Positions 42,877 through 51,351 of a DNA stretch of 64,000 nucleotides are shown here, piece after piece. The position numbers were made by a program, and so were the translations under genes. The notes below the pieces were generated by a model. That model saw only the letters and a list, made by a program, of their open reading frames with translations, ran no database searches and was not told the origin of the DNA. The stretch lies in NCBI RefSeq assembly GCF_039969785.1, contig NZ_JBDVNC010000005.1:1-64000 (forward strand), read 5' to 3'. This DNA is from Shimia sp039969785 (GTDB lineage: Bacteria > Pseudomonadota > Alphaproteobacteria > Rhodobacterales > Rhodobacteraceae). How positions within the stretch are numbered: position 1 is the stretch's first letter; each line of letters opens with the position of its first letter.

Positions 42877-43824
42877 ATGAAACTAAAAACAAAAATCGCT
42901 GGGGCCCTATCGGGTCTTGTCATAGCACTGTCGGGTGCCGCACAGGCGCAAGACTGGGAACCAAGTGGCACCCTAACGCTTGAAATCGGCTTTGGTGCGG
43001 GCGGTTCGACGGATGCCATGGGCCGCGTAATTGCCGACGTGATGAAAGATCAGACCGGCTGGAACATCATTGCCGAGAACCGCACAGGTGGCGGCGGTGT
43101 GGCGATGTTCACAGGTATTTCGCAGCGCCCTGCGAACGGCAACATCATTGGGATGGGTGTGAACATGCCCATTCTGATCAACTTGAACCGCCGCGGCGAT
43201 GAACTGCCGTTTGATCTGGATAGTTTCGACTACATCGGAACAGTGGCCCGCGCCCAGCTCGCCCTGATCGCTCGCGCAGATGCGCCCTTTGATACCATCG
43301 AAGAAATGGTTGCCTATTCGTTGGAAAATGACGGGTTGGCCATCGGCTTTGGTGCGCCGCCGCAAAAACTGCTTATGGAAGTTGTGAACCGCGACGCGGG
43401 GGCTGCTTTCCGGTTCGTCACAACCGAAGGCGAAGCTGAAACTCACCGGTTGTTGCTGGGCGGGCAGATCCTCGCCGGCTTCTCGGCGGGAACGCACGTG
43501 CAATACCTTGAAAGCGGCGAATTCAAGATGATCGCAAGCGCAAACGACGCGCGCCATACCTATGCGCCCGATACGCCAACGTTCCGCGAAAGCGGGTTTG
43601 ACGCCTACGTTGATCCGATCTTCTATTTCGCAACAACCGCTGGCACGGACCCTGTCGCACTGGAGGCACTCCGCACTGCTTTGGCAAACGCAATCGAGTC
43701 CGAGGAAGTGATGGAAATCGTGCGCAACGCTGCCACGACGGAAACCATGAACCTTGGCGGTGACGGCACCAAACAGATGATGGTCGACGGACTTGCCAAC
43801 GTCGGTGTCCTTTTCTCCAAATAA
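42877..43824 (+). CDS. tctC: Tripartite tricarboxylate transporter binding protein (TctC)
   Basis: 315 residues with a signal peptide ending near AAQAQ (about residue 23). Bug/TctC family features: LEIGFGAGGSTDAMGRVIAD and NIIAENRTGGGGVAMFTGI, which shape the ligand-binding loops, and GFSAGTHVQYLESGEFKM. ATG at 42877 has GGGAGGT upstream. It delivers a carboxylate or related ligand to TctAB. With the sulfatase next door the ligand may be a sulfated or otherwise organic acid (inference). Confidence 0.9.
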   Translation: MKLKTKIAGALSGLVIALSGAAQAQDWEPSGTLTLEIGFGAGGSTDAMGRVIADVMKDQTGWNIIAENRTGGGGVAMFTGISQRPANGNIIGMGVNMPILINLNRRGDELPFDLDSFDYIGTVARAQLALIARADAPFDTIEEMVAYSLENDGLAIGFGAPPQKLLMEVVNRDAGAAFRFVTTEGEAETHRLLLGGQILAGFSAGTHVQYLESGEFKMIASANDARHTYAPDTPTFRESGFDAYVDPIFYFATTAGTDPVALEALRTALANAIESEEVMEIVRNAATTETMNLGGDGTKQMMVDGLANVGVLFSK

Positions 43825-43877
43825 ACCAAGAGGCCTGCCGGTGATCACATCGCCAGGCCTTCCATAAGGGGGACAAC

Positions 43878-44300
43878 ATGCAAAACGCCGACCGCATCAC
43901 TGGCGGATTCTTCTTGGTATTCGGGATCGTCCTGTATCTCGCAGTTATCCCCAACAACGTTAGCGATATGGAAGGCGGGTGGATTTTGCCAACCACCATT
44001 CCAAACGCGTCTGCACTTATTATGGCTTTGTGTGGTGGCGTATTGGTCGTGAAGCCCACAGTTCAAGACATCCATTCCCCAACGGAATTCATGCGGGCGG
44101 GGTTCTTCTTCGCCCTACTCTGCCTTGGTCTGTGGGCGATGTCATATGTTGGATTTGTCTACGCTGGACCCGCAATAGCACTTGTGTTGATGGGCCTCAT
44201 CGGAGAGCGCCGCCCAGTCTGGATCGTGACAAGCGTCGTCCTTCTGCCTGCCGCGATCTGGTTTCTTGTCGCCGTCATTCTTGAGAGGTCGCTTCCCTGA
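43878..44300 (+). CDS. tctB: Tripartite tricarboxylate transporter small subunit (TctB)
   Basis: 140 residues with four membrane segments, as expected for TctB. It starts 53 bases after tctC and its TGA overlaps the tctA ATG (TGATG), which couples the two membrane subunits. Confidence 0.87.
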   Translation: MQNADRITGGFFLVFGIVLYLAVIPNNVSDMEGGWILPTTIPNASALIMALCGGVLVVKPTVQDIHSPTEFMRAGFFFALLCLGLWAMSYVGFVYAGPAIALVLMGLIGERRPVWIVTSVVLLPAAIWFLVAVILERSLP

Positions 44301-45799
44301 TGGTCGAATTCTCAACCATACTCGCGGGTTTCGGTGACGTTTTCACTTTGTGGAACCTGGCATTTGTCTTGTTCGGTGTCGTCGTCGGGCAATTCGTCGG
44401 TGCGGTCCCCGGTATTGGGCCCGTCATGGCGATGGCAATTGCAATTCCGTTTACGTTCGGGCTCGATACATTGCCTGCTATTGCGTTCCTTGTGGGGGTT
44501 AGCAAAGGCGGGCTTGTGGGCGGGGCGGTGCCTGCCGTTCTAATGAACACGCCCGGCACACCTGATGCCGCAGCGACGGCTATGGACGGCTATCCTTTGG
44601 CGCGGCAAGGCAAGCCGCTGAAAGCCACCAAAATGGCGCTCTTTTCTTCAGTCACGGGCGATACATTCAGCGATATCGTTTTGATCACCGTCTCCGCGCC
44701 CCTGGCCATTCTGGCGCTACGCATGGGGCCGGTCGAAGTCTTTGGGTTGATGATTTTCGCCTTTGCGATCCTGTCCGGCTTGATCGGAAATTCGCTGATG
44801 AAGGGCGTCATCGCGGCGGCCTTCGGTTTGCTGTGTTCCATGGTTGGTGCCGATCCGGAGAACAACACACCGCGCTTGTTGTTCGGGTATTGGCAGAACT
44901 ACGACGGGTTGCCCTTGGCATCTGTCGCCATTGGAATGCTTGCGATTTCCGAAATCCTGCGCCGTCTGTCGCAAATCACGGGCAAAATGCAAAGCGCTGT
45001 GGAAGTGATCGACACAGGAAACCCCGATGACAGACGTGTCACTTGGGCGGAATATTGGAGCTGTCGTTATACCATGGCGCGAGGCGCGGTGATCGGAACG
45101 ATCCTTGGTGCGCTGCCGGGTATCGGATCAACGGCAGCGGCGTTCATGTCTTACGCATCGGCAAAGGGCGCCTCTAAGGAACCCGAAACCTTTGGCAAAG
45201 GCAATCTGCACGGCATCGCAGCGGCGGAATCCGCGAACTCGGCTGTTGTGGGGGCCAACCTGATCCCGCTGCTAACGCTTGGTATTCCAGGAAGCGTTGG
45301 GGCGGCGCTGATCATCAGCGCTTTGATGATCCACGGCGTGCAACCGGGGCCGTTGTTGTTCGAAAACCAAGGACGGCTGATTTATGGGCTGTTTGGCGCG
45401 ATGATCATGGCCAACTTGATGAACCTTTGGATCGGTCAACTTGGCTTGCGCTTTTGGATCAAGGTCGTGTCAGCACCGGAATCGATCATCTTTTCGTCCG
45501 CCTTACTGCTTTGCATCGTTGGCGTGTCCATGGCCACAGGTGGCATCTTCGGGGTCGCAATCATGTTGATTTTCGCGGGCCTCGGATACCTGATGACAAG
45601 CTTTGGTTACTCCGTCGTTATCTTCATCATCGCGTTCTTCCTTGGGCCACGGTTCGAGATGTCGCTGTCACAAAGTCTCGCCCTGATGAATGGTGACTGG
45701 ACCCGCATCACGAACTACCCCGTTGCCCTTGTCCTGATGGCGCTGGCAGGTTGTTCTGTGTTTTGGTTTTCAACAAGCGCGCGTAGGAGCCAAACCTAA
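44300..45799 (+). CDS. tctA: Tripartite tricarboxylate transporter large subunit (TctA)
   Basis: 499 residues, about twelve membrane segments. Family signatures: FVGAVPGIGPVMAMAIAIPF near the N-terminus, AVPAVLMNTPGTPDAAATAMDGYP, and IGTILGALPGIGSTAAAFMSY. It forms the ion-coupled translocation pore with TctB. It ends 44 bases before the inverted duplicate and the arylsulfatase fragment. Confidence 0.92.
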   Translation: MVEFSTILAGFGDVFTLWNLAFVLFGVVVGQFVGAVPGIGPVMAMAIAIPFTFGLDTLPAIAFLVGVSKGGLVGGAVPAVLMNTPGTPDAAATAMDGYPLARQGKPLKATKMALFSSVTGDTFSDIVLITVSAPLAILALRMGPVEVFGLMIFAFAILSGLIGNSLMKGVIAAAFGLLCSMVGADPENNTPRLLFGYWQNYDGLPLASVAIGMLAISEILRRLSQITGKMQSAVEVIDTGNPDDRRVTWAEYWSCRYTMARGAVIGTILGALPGIGSTAAAFMSYASAKGASKEPETFGKGNLHGIAAAESANSAVVGANLIPLLTLGIPGSVGAALIISALMIHGVQPGPLLFENQGRLIYGLFGAMIMANLMNLWIGQLGLRFWIKVVSAPESIIFSSALLLCIVGVSMATGGIFGVAIMLIFAGLGYLMTSFGYSVVIFIIAFFLGPRFEMSLSQSLALMNGDWTRITNYPVALVLMALAGCSVFWFSTSARRSQT

Positions 45800-45816
45800 G
45801 CGAAAGGCATCGCCTA

Positions 45817-45962
45817 TGAGCTGCCTCCCGAGGCTCCCTCATTCATAACGAGAGTTTGCGGGTTTTGATTTCATAATCGTCGGTTTCGTTTTGGGCAAGC
45901 GCGTCGTGCGCGGAGCCCTCAAATTGCTCGAGCGCTCGACGCGCTTCAGCGGGTGTTTGGTT
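45817..45962 (-). repeat. Copy 2 of the ~145-bp duplicate
   Basis: Reverse complement of bases 2-147. It spans the end of the chimeric frame, its stop codon and the G/C hairpin behind it. Base 45963 differs from base 1. Confidence 0.85.
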
Positions 45963-46139
45963 ATAGTCGACTATGGCTGCGTACACCTCCATGTCTCGCG
46001 CTGCGACTGCGCGTTCTTCTGGAGGCAGCTCAGACCAGGCGTCGAATGATGGCAGACGCGGGAACGGAACCACGTCAGCAGGCAGAATGCCCAATTCCTG
46101 TAGATTCGAGAGGCGCTGGTCACGCAGGCTGTCCCAACC
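45843..46139 (-). pseudogene. Arylsulfatase internal fragment fused to the duplicated tail
   Basis: The frame from about 46139 reads GWDSLRDQRLSNLQELGILP, then PFPRLPSFDAWSELPPEERA and ARDMEVYAAIVDY. This is the central part of arylsulfatases that precedes the metal-binding half. After VDYN the sequence becomes the QTPAEARRALEQFEGSAHDA tail shared with 1-121 and stops at 45843. Neither the N-terminal formylglycine region nor the C-terminal half is present. Confidence 0.65.
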
Positions 46140-46159
46140 TTGCGACGGTGCAGAGAATT

Positions 46160-46408
46160 ACGCCGTTTCAGGGTTATGCGCAAACCGGTGTGATCCTAAA
46201 CACGCTCGCCCCAGGCTTAATCGATACAGACCGTATCGCAGGTCGCAAATCTTTGGACGCGCATGCCTGGGCAAGCTATGTGGCCAGGGCAAACTGGATG
46301 GGCCACGCTGGTCACGTCGACGAAATGGTTGGAGCAGCCTTATTTTTATCTGCGCAAGTGAGCAGCTTTATGACAGGCGAAGTTCTAACGCTTTCGGGTG
46401 GTTATTAG
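46160..46408 (+). pseudogene. Short-chain dehydrogenase, C-terminal fragment
   Basis: About 80 residues: VILNTLAPGLIDTDRI (the NPG-type block of classical SDRs), MGHAGHVDEMVGAALFLSAQ and MTGEVLTLSGGY at the very end. The coenzyme-binding and active-site parts are missing; the 5' break lies close to the start of the arylsulfatase fragment on the other strand (about 46140). Confidence 0.75.
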
Positions 46409-46461
46409 GGCATTGACACATTGACTCGACGACCGGCTTTGCGACCGATAGTTGTGGTTGA

Positions 46462-47151
46462 ATGAGCAAGATATCCTACGCCCGCCACCGCTTTCCACCT
46501 ACAATAATCCAACGGGCGGTCTGGCAGTATTTTCGGTTTCCGCTGAGTTTTCGAGACATTGAGGAAATGCTGGCCGAACGTGGGATTGAAGTCAGTTATG
46601 AGACGATCCGTCGATGGGTTTTGAAATTCGGCCCGGTTATTGCTGCCAACGTCAGATCCCGCTGCGTTCAACCTTCAGGAACCTGACATCTTGATAAGGT
46701 TTTTGTTCGCATCGGTGGCAAACGGATAAATTTGTGGCGAGCCGTTGACGACGAAGGTGAAGTTCTTGAAGTCTTGGCCCAACCTCGTCGAAACAAGTGT
46801 GCAGCCCTTAAACTTATGCGGAAACTCCTGAAAAAGCGGGGGTACATTCCGGAAAAGATTGTCACAGACAAGTTGGGTTCATATTCTGCGGCGCTTCCGG
46901 AGCTTGGCCTGGAACATCTTCATGTTACAGGCGATCGACTGAACAATCGGGCAGAAGTTTCACATCAACCGACTCGGCAACGCAGAATGGGTCGGTCCAA
47001 ATCACCGGGGTCGATGCAACGGATTTTTTTGTATATCCATGATGCCGTCTACAACCATTCCAATTTGCAACGTCATCTGATCTCCCGCCCAACTCTCCCT
47101 CACTTACGCGCCAAGGCGCTTGCTGAGTGGTGTGAGATTGTTGCCGCTTGA
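46462..47151 (+). pseudogene. IS6-family transposase with one stop codon
   Basis: From ATG 46462 one frame runs for 230 codons: ISYARHRFPPTIIQRAVWQY, FRFPLSFRDIEEMLAERGIE, then TGA at 46684-46686 exactly where Trp is expected before HLDKVFVRIGGK; it goes on with IVTDKLGSYSAAL and NNRAEVSHQP and ends at 47151. All but one of the expected features are present. It belongs to a different IS6 subgroup from the copies at 31, 40 and 58 kb. It is a recent pseudogene or needs readthrough. Confidence 0.82.
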
Positions 47152-47361
47152 ATCTGGGTTGTTTCAACCCCCATAAACTGAAAGAGTTACTGTGACAAAG
47201 CCAGTAGAAATACGTGATCGCAGGGAATTCAGGCTAAGTTACCTCAGCGATCGAAAGTTTAAAGCACATGCGGTGTGTTCTGTTTCCCAAGAGGATGCAG
47301 CTACGAGCAAATCGGCCCTAGGACGCAACGATTCAGTTTCTATTTTTGTACTAAGCCCGGA

Positions 47362-48504
47362 TTACTTGCACAACCGTGTGACTGTGGACAGATCGCCAGG
47401 CAGGTGATTTACCGAGAGTGCCGGATCAAGAAGTGGGTTCTCATTGTCATAGCCCCTCAGAAGCGACAGGGGCGTCGCTGTGGCGCGACGGATGGCTTGC
47501 GCTGTGTCTTCCCCAACAGCATCCACCATAGTTGATATTGCTTGCGTCATCGCAAGGTCAGCACCGGCCAATGTGCCGTTCTCCAAGGTCAGGCGCTGGT
47601 CTTTCCTGATCACCTGTCGCCCGTTAAGAACGAACCCGTCGATTTGTGACCCAGCCGTCGCCATCGCGTCCGTGACAAGCATGATCCTGTTGTTGTTTTG
47701 CGCTGCAGCCAGAGCGAGCCGGATTGTCGCGGGATGCACATGCACACCATCGGCAATCAACCCCGCGTACACGTCATCTCGTGCTAGGGTTGCGCCCACC
47801 AGTCCCGGTTCACGGTTGCCCAGTTGGCTCATCGCATTAAAGAGATGCGTCACACAACGTGCCCCCGCTTCAAAGGCCGCCATACACGTTTCAAAATCCG
47901 CATCGGTATGCCCTAGCGAGACAATAACGCCCGCGTCAGACAACGCGCGGATCTGCGCGAGCGTCGTGTTTTCCGGTGCGACGGTCATCATGACGTTTGG
48001 CAGTCGCTCGGCAGCGCTCAGGACCGCTGCCAGATCATCATCGCTCATCTGTCGGATCAGTCTGGGGTCATGGGCGCCCTTGCGTGCAACTGACAGATGC
48101 GGCCCTTCAAGATGGATGCCAGCGACACCCGGAACCTTTTCAGCAATGGCCTCTTCAACGGCGTTGATCGCCGCTTTAGTGCGTTCCGGTGTATCGGTGA
48201 TCAGGGTGGGAAGAACCACCGCGGATCCAATGGAGGCATGCGCCGCCGCAATGGTACGCAGTGCGTCGACGGATTGATCGTCATTGAACATTACGCCGCC
48301 GCCGCCGTTGATCTGTAAATCGACGTAGCCCGGCGCGATAATTCCACCCGTCAAGGTCTTTACAGGGCAATCAACGGGCAGGTTTCGACGCGCGATGATG
48401 CTGCGCGCCCCATCGGCATGCAGCACCAAAGCATCGTCATCCCCATGAAAACCGACGCCATCGTATATGCGTGCACCGATGTAGGCCTCCGCAATGGTGC
48501 TCAT
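47362..48504 (-). CDS. nagA: N-acetylglucosamine-6-phosphate deacetylase
   Basis: 380 residues, amidohydrolase fold. GGIIAPGYVDLQINGGGGVMF at the start, GIHLEGPHLSVARKGAH (metal-ligand Glu in LEGPH), SLGHTDADFE, CVTHLFNAMSQLGNREPGL and ILLVTDAMATAGS-like LVTDAMA. It removes acetate from GlcNAc-6-P in the cytoplasm. ATG at 48504 overlaps the SIS gene stop (ATGA). It is the last gene of the minus-strand half of the amino-sugar locus. Confidence 0.93.
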   Translation of the reverse strand: MSTIAEAYIGARIYDGVGFHGDDDALVLHADGARSIIARRNLPVDCPVKTLTGGIIAPGYVDLQINGGGGVMFNDDQSVDALRTIAAAHASIGSAVVLPTLITDTPERTKAAINAVEEAIAEKVPGVAGIHLEGPHLSVARKGAHDPRLIRQMSDDDLAAVLSAAERLPNVMMTVAPENTTLAQIRALSDAGVIVSLGHTDADFETCMAAFEAGARCVTHLFNAMSQLGNREPGLVGATLARDDVYAGLIADGVHVHPATIRLALAAAQNNNRIMLVTDAMATAGSQIDGFVLNGRQVIRKDQRLTLENGTLAGADLAMTQAISTMVDAVGEDTAQAIRRATATPLSLLRGYDNENPLLDPALSVNHLPGDLSTVTRLCK

Positions 48505-49535
48505 ACCGTTTCAGTCACTTTTTTCAGATGTCGCGGGGCGTCTGGATTGATCCCGCGGGATTCCGCGACCCGTTCGACCATTGAATAGAAACTGGCGATT
48601 AAACTGATTGGGTCGGTCAGCGCGTGACCGGTTCGAACAACCTCCAACTGACTTGCGGTGCTCAGCTCGCGGCTGGTGGCAAACACCGCTGCACCCTTTG
48701 CGGCGATTTCATCAGCGACGCTGGCCAATGCGGTTTCGGCTTCGTCTTGTGCAGCTAGGCCGATCACCGGAAAACCGCTGTCAACGATTGAGACCGGTCC
48801 ATGCAACACCTCGGCAGAAGAATAGGATTCTGCGTGAATTTGACAGGTTTCCTTGAATTTCAGGGCGGCTTCATTCGAAATCGCATAGGCCGGTCCCCGC
48901 CCCAAACAAAAGATCGAATTGCGCCCGCCCAGGGCCGCACGTGCCGCCGGCCAGTCAAGCTGAACGGCCTGTTCGAGTTTCGACGGCAAATCCGCAATGG
49001 CAGCGCGCAGGGCCTCATCCTCGGCACATTCAGCCAGAAGCCAGATGCCCGCGATGGCCGAGTTCACAAAGGTCTTTGTCGCCGCGACGCTGATTTCCGG
49101 CCCGGCATGTAAGTTGAGTGTGTGATCTGCCACCTGTCCCAGTGGGCTGTCGGGGTGGTTTGTCATCGCAATGGACAGTGCGCCACCCGCGCGTGCCATT
49201 CGGGCCATTTCCACGATGTCGGGGCTTTTTCCAGATTGCGACACAGACAGGCACACGCTGCCTTCAAGCCTGAGCTTGCGGCCATAGATCGAGGCGATGG
49301 AAGGCCCGATTGACGCCATCGGTGTGCCCAACAGAAGCTCTGATACATACTTCAGATAGGTTGCGACATGATCTGACGATCCGCGCGCGACGCTTACCAT
49401 GAACTGCGGGTCCCGGGCGCGGACTGCGTCGGCGGCGCGACGGATTGCATCGCCGCCGTTTTCAAGCAATCGTTCCGCAGCGACCGGAATTTCCAGCACT
49501 TCGGCGCGCATTTGGGTTTGGGCGATGGTCATCAT
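48501..49535 (-). CDS. SIS-domain glucosamine-6-phosphate deaminase/isomerase (GlmS C-half-like)
   Basis: 344 residues, two SIS domains like the isomerase half of GlmS but with no glutaminase domain: FMVSVARGSSDHVATYLKYV, SQSGKSPDIVEMARMARAGG and GRGPAYAISNEAALKFKETC, then AESYSSAEVLHGP. Stand-alone proteins of this type act as deaminases (NagB-II) or sugar isomerases. Between nagA (4-base overlap) and the GntR gene (6-base gap) it would turn GlcN-6-P into fructose-6-P and ammonia. Confidence 0.88.
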   Translation of the reverse strand: MMTIAQTQMRAEVLEIPVAAERLLENGGDAIRRAADAVRARDPQFMVSVARGSSDHVATYLKYVSELLLGTPMASIGPSIASIYGRKLRLEGSVCLSVSQSGKSPDIVEMARMARAGGALSIAMTNHPDSPLGQVADHTLNLHAGPEISVAATKTFVNSAIAGIWLLAECAEDEALRAAIADLPSKLEQAVQLDWPAARAALGGRNSIFCLGRGPAYAISNEAALKFKETCQIHAESYSSAEVLHGPVSIVDSGFPVIGLAAQDEAETALASVADEIAAKGAAVFATSRELSTASQLEVVRTGHALTDPISLIASFYSMVERVAESRGINPDAPRHLKKVTETV

Positions 49536-49541
49536 TTCGGC

Positions 49542-50300
49542 CTACTCTTTGGCGAGGCGGAGCTCGGCTACAAAATTGTAGGCATCCCCGCGGTAGATGG
49601 ATTGGGTGAATTCGACGACGCGGCCGTCGCCGAGATAGGATGTCCGCTCGATCCGCAAACCGGCCGTGCCCACAGGCACGCCAAGCAGGTCGGCGTCGCG
49701 TTCCTCAAGATTGATCGCCGAAATTTTTTGCAACGCGCGTACGGGCCGCAGCCCGACGTGTTCCAATACCGCATAGAGAGACGCTTCAACTTCTAGCGGG
49801 TTGGGCAACATCTCGGTTGATAGCGATGCGCGCTCGATCGCCATTGGTTTGTTGTCAGCGGTTCTGAGCCGTGCGATCCGCGAGACGGATGCATCAGGTG
49901 TCAGTGCAAGCGCCAGGACTTCGTCAGGGGACGGCATAAAGACCCCACGCTCGAGCCAAACACTTGTCGAGGTCATTCCGCGACGTGCCATGTCCTCGCT
50001 AAAGGAGGTCAGTCGCGAAAGGGATTGTTCAAGCTTGGGGGTGTCTGACGCAATAAAGGATCCCGACCCTTGTTTTTGCACGATGATGCCGTCTTCTGCG
50101 AGCACTCGAAACGCCTTGCGGACGGTGACACGTGACATGTTTGTAATCGCGGCGATTTCCCGTTCGGGCGGCAACGGGTCGCCAGAATTCAATAGGCCCT
50201 GATCAACGCCATCAGTAAATCGCTTGCGCATCTGCATGTAACGCGGCCCGCCGTCTGGTTGGAGCCACTTTTCTGGTGCCAGAAAATCTGCGATATTCAT
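49542..50300 (-). CDS. GntR/HutC-family regulator (NagR-like)
   Basis: 252 residues. N-terminal winged helix: LPPEREIAAITNMSRVTVRK and VLAEDGIIVQKQGSGSFIA. C-terminal UTRA effector domain (about 90-245). ATG at 50300 overlaps the kinase stop (ATGA). It likely represses the divergent amino-sugar operons through the AGGTAT repeats at 51198-51327, with a phosphorylated amino sugar as inducer (known for NagR; inferred here). Confidence 0.88.
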   Translation of the reverse strand: MNIADFLAPEKWLQPDGGPRYMQMRKRFTDGVDQGLLNSGDPLPPEREIAAITNMSRVTVRKAFRVLAEDGIIVQKQGSGSFIASDTPKLEQSLSRLTSFSEDMARRGMTSTSVWLERGVFMPSPDEVLALALTPDASVSRIARLRTADNKPMAIERASLSTEMLPNPLEVEASLYAVLEHVGLRPVRALQKISAINLEERDADLLGVPVGTAGLRIERTSYLGDGRVVEFTQSIYRGDAYNFVAELRLAKE

Positions 50301-51193
50301 GTACGGACCTCTGTGCTTTTTCCAAGTTGGGTTAAGGCGAAGTTGAAAGCGCCATCCAAGGCATCGCCCCTACGTTCGCACAAACCTGATGTCGTTTCGG
50401 GGGGGAGAAAACAAGCGTAATGGGGGCCAACGCCACCGGTCAAACACAGCGCGTCTCCTGCCTTGAAACGCAAAGCGGTCAGGCATTGCTGCAAGTGATC
50501 GGCGCCTGCCCGAATGATTTTTTGGCCCACAGGGTCATTCGCGCGTGCGCTTTCAACAACGTCCGGCGCGAACGCGCCGTAGTCTCCTGGCTTAGCTGAC
50601 ATGCTGAACGCCACGATCTCATTGGGATCGTCGTTGAACTTTGCAAGCAACGCGCGCGTGAGGTAGCTGTGTGCGAAAAAACCGTCGTGGCAAAGCAAAA
50701 CGTTCCGCAAACCTTCCCGTCCGATCCACGAACCAGATGCCTGATCGCCGACGTGAAAGCCCCAGCCACCGACGCTCCGGAAAACGCCATCCGTGCGCGC
50801 CGCGGCAATTGTTCCTGTGCCAACAGAAAGCAAGAAACCGTCTTTCCCGCCAAGCGCGCCGTTCAGGGCCGTCGGGCGGTCATCGGTCACAGCTGTATGT
50901 CGATACGGAAACGCGGCAGCAATTCTGCTGGCATCCCGTTCATTCATCACCCCAGCCAGCCCCAGATGCGCGGCGGCGTTGGTCAATCGCCCCAAAGAGA
51001 AGCCGCCGCCAAGGGCGGCATCTTCCACAGTAGCGATCACATTCTTGATCGCGCGCTCTGGATCGGTGGCCATGTTCGCACGACCGCCTTCTGCGCGGGC
51101 AAGCACCCCGCTTACCATTGTGCCGATGGCTGCGCGGCACCCGGTGCCGCCCCCATCAACAGCGATAATCAAGGTGTGTGATGAATCAATCAT
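50297..51193 (-). CDS. BadF/BadG-type amino-sugar kinase (GlcNAc/MurNAc kinase)
   Basis: 298 residues from ATG 51193; a frame from 51274 would run through the promoter. N-terminal phosphate-binding LIIAVDGGGTGCRAAIG, then LLSVGTGTIAAAR and GWGFHVGDQASGSWIGREGL, and ALCLTGGVGPHY. This is the BadF/BadG/BcrA/BcrD ATPase family, which includes N-acetylglucosamine kinase and the MurK kinase that acts on MurNAc and GlcNAc. First gene of the minus-strand operon. The MurQ-like gene opposite favours MurNAc as one substrate. Confidence 0.86.
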   Translation of the reverse strand: MIDSSHTLIIAVDGGGTGCRAAIGTMVSGVLARAEGGRANMATDPERAIKNVIATVEDAALGGGFSLGRLTNAAAHLGLAGVMNERDASRIAAAFPYRHTAVTDDRPTALNGALGGKDGFLLSVGTGTIAAARTDGVFRSVGGWGFHVGDQASGSWIGREGLRNVLLCHDGFFAHSYLTRALLAKFNDDPNEIVAFSMSAKPGDYGAFAPDVVESARANDPVGQKIIRAGADHLQQCLTALRFKAGDALCLTGGVGPHYACFLPPETTSGLCERRGDALDGAFNFALTQLGKSTEVRT

Positions 51194-51351
51194 GTAGCAC
51201 CTATATAATACCTCTAATGAAATTACCATACCTTTTTGCGGTATTTTTGACTGATTGGCCTTTCTGATCGACATTTTTCGCGCGGAATTTTAAAATTGTA
51301 GACAAAAGGTATTGAATAGGTATTATCTGTTCATCGGGGAGGGGGATTCGC
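51194..51351. promoter_or_regulatory. Divergent control region with AGGTATT repeats
   Basis: Upstream of each operon lies the same direct-repeat unit: on plus AGGTATTGAATAGGTATT at 51307-51324, on minus AGGTATTATATAGGT at 51216-51202; a further AGGTATGG follows on minus near 51232. Both units read toward their own gene. They are likely operators of the GntR regulator. Shine-Dalgarno GGGGAGGGGG precedes the ATG at 51352. Confidence 0.6.

Noticed and set aside
42973..43848. 291-codon frame antisense to tctC
   Set aside because: The plus-strand frame has a signal peptide, ribosome site and clear family match; the antisense frame has none.
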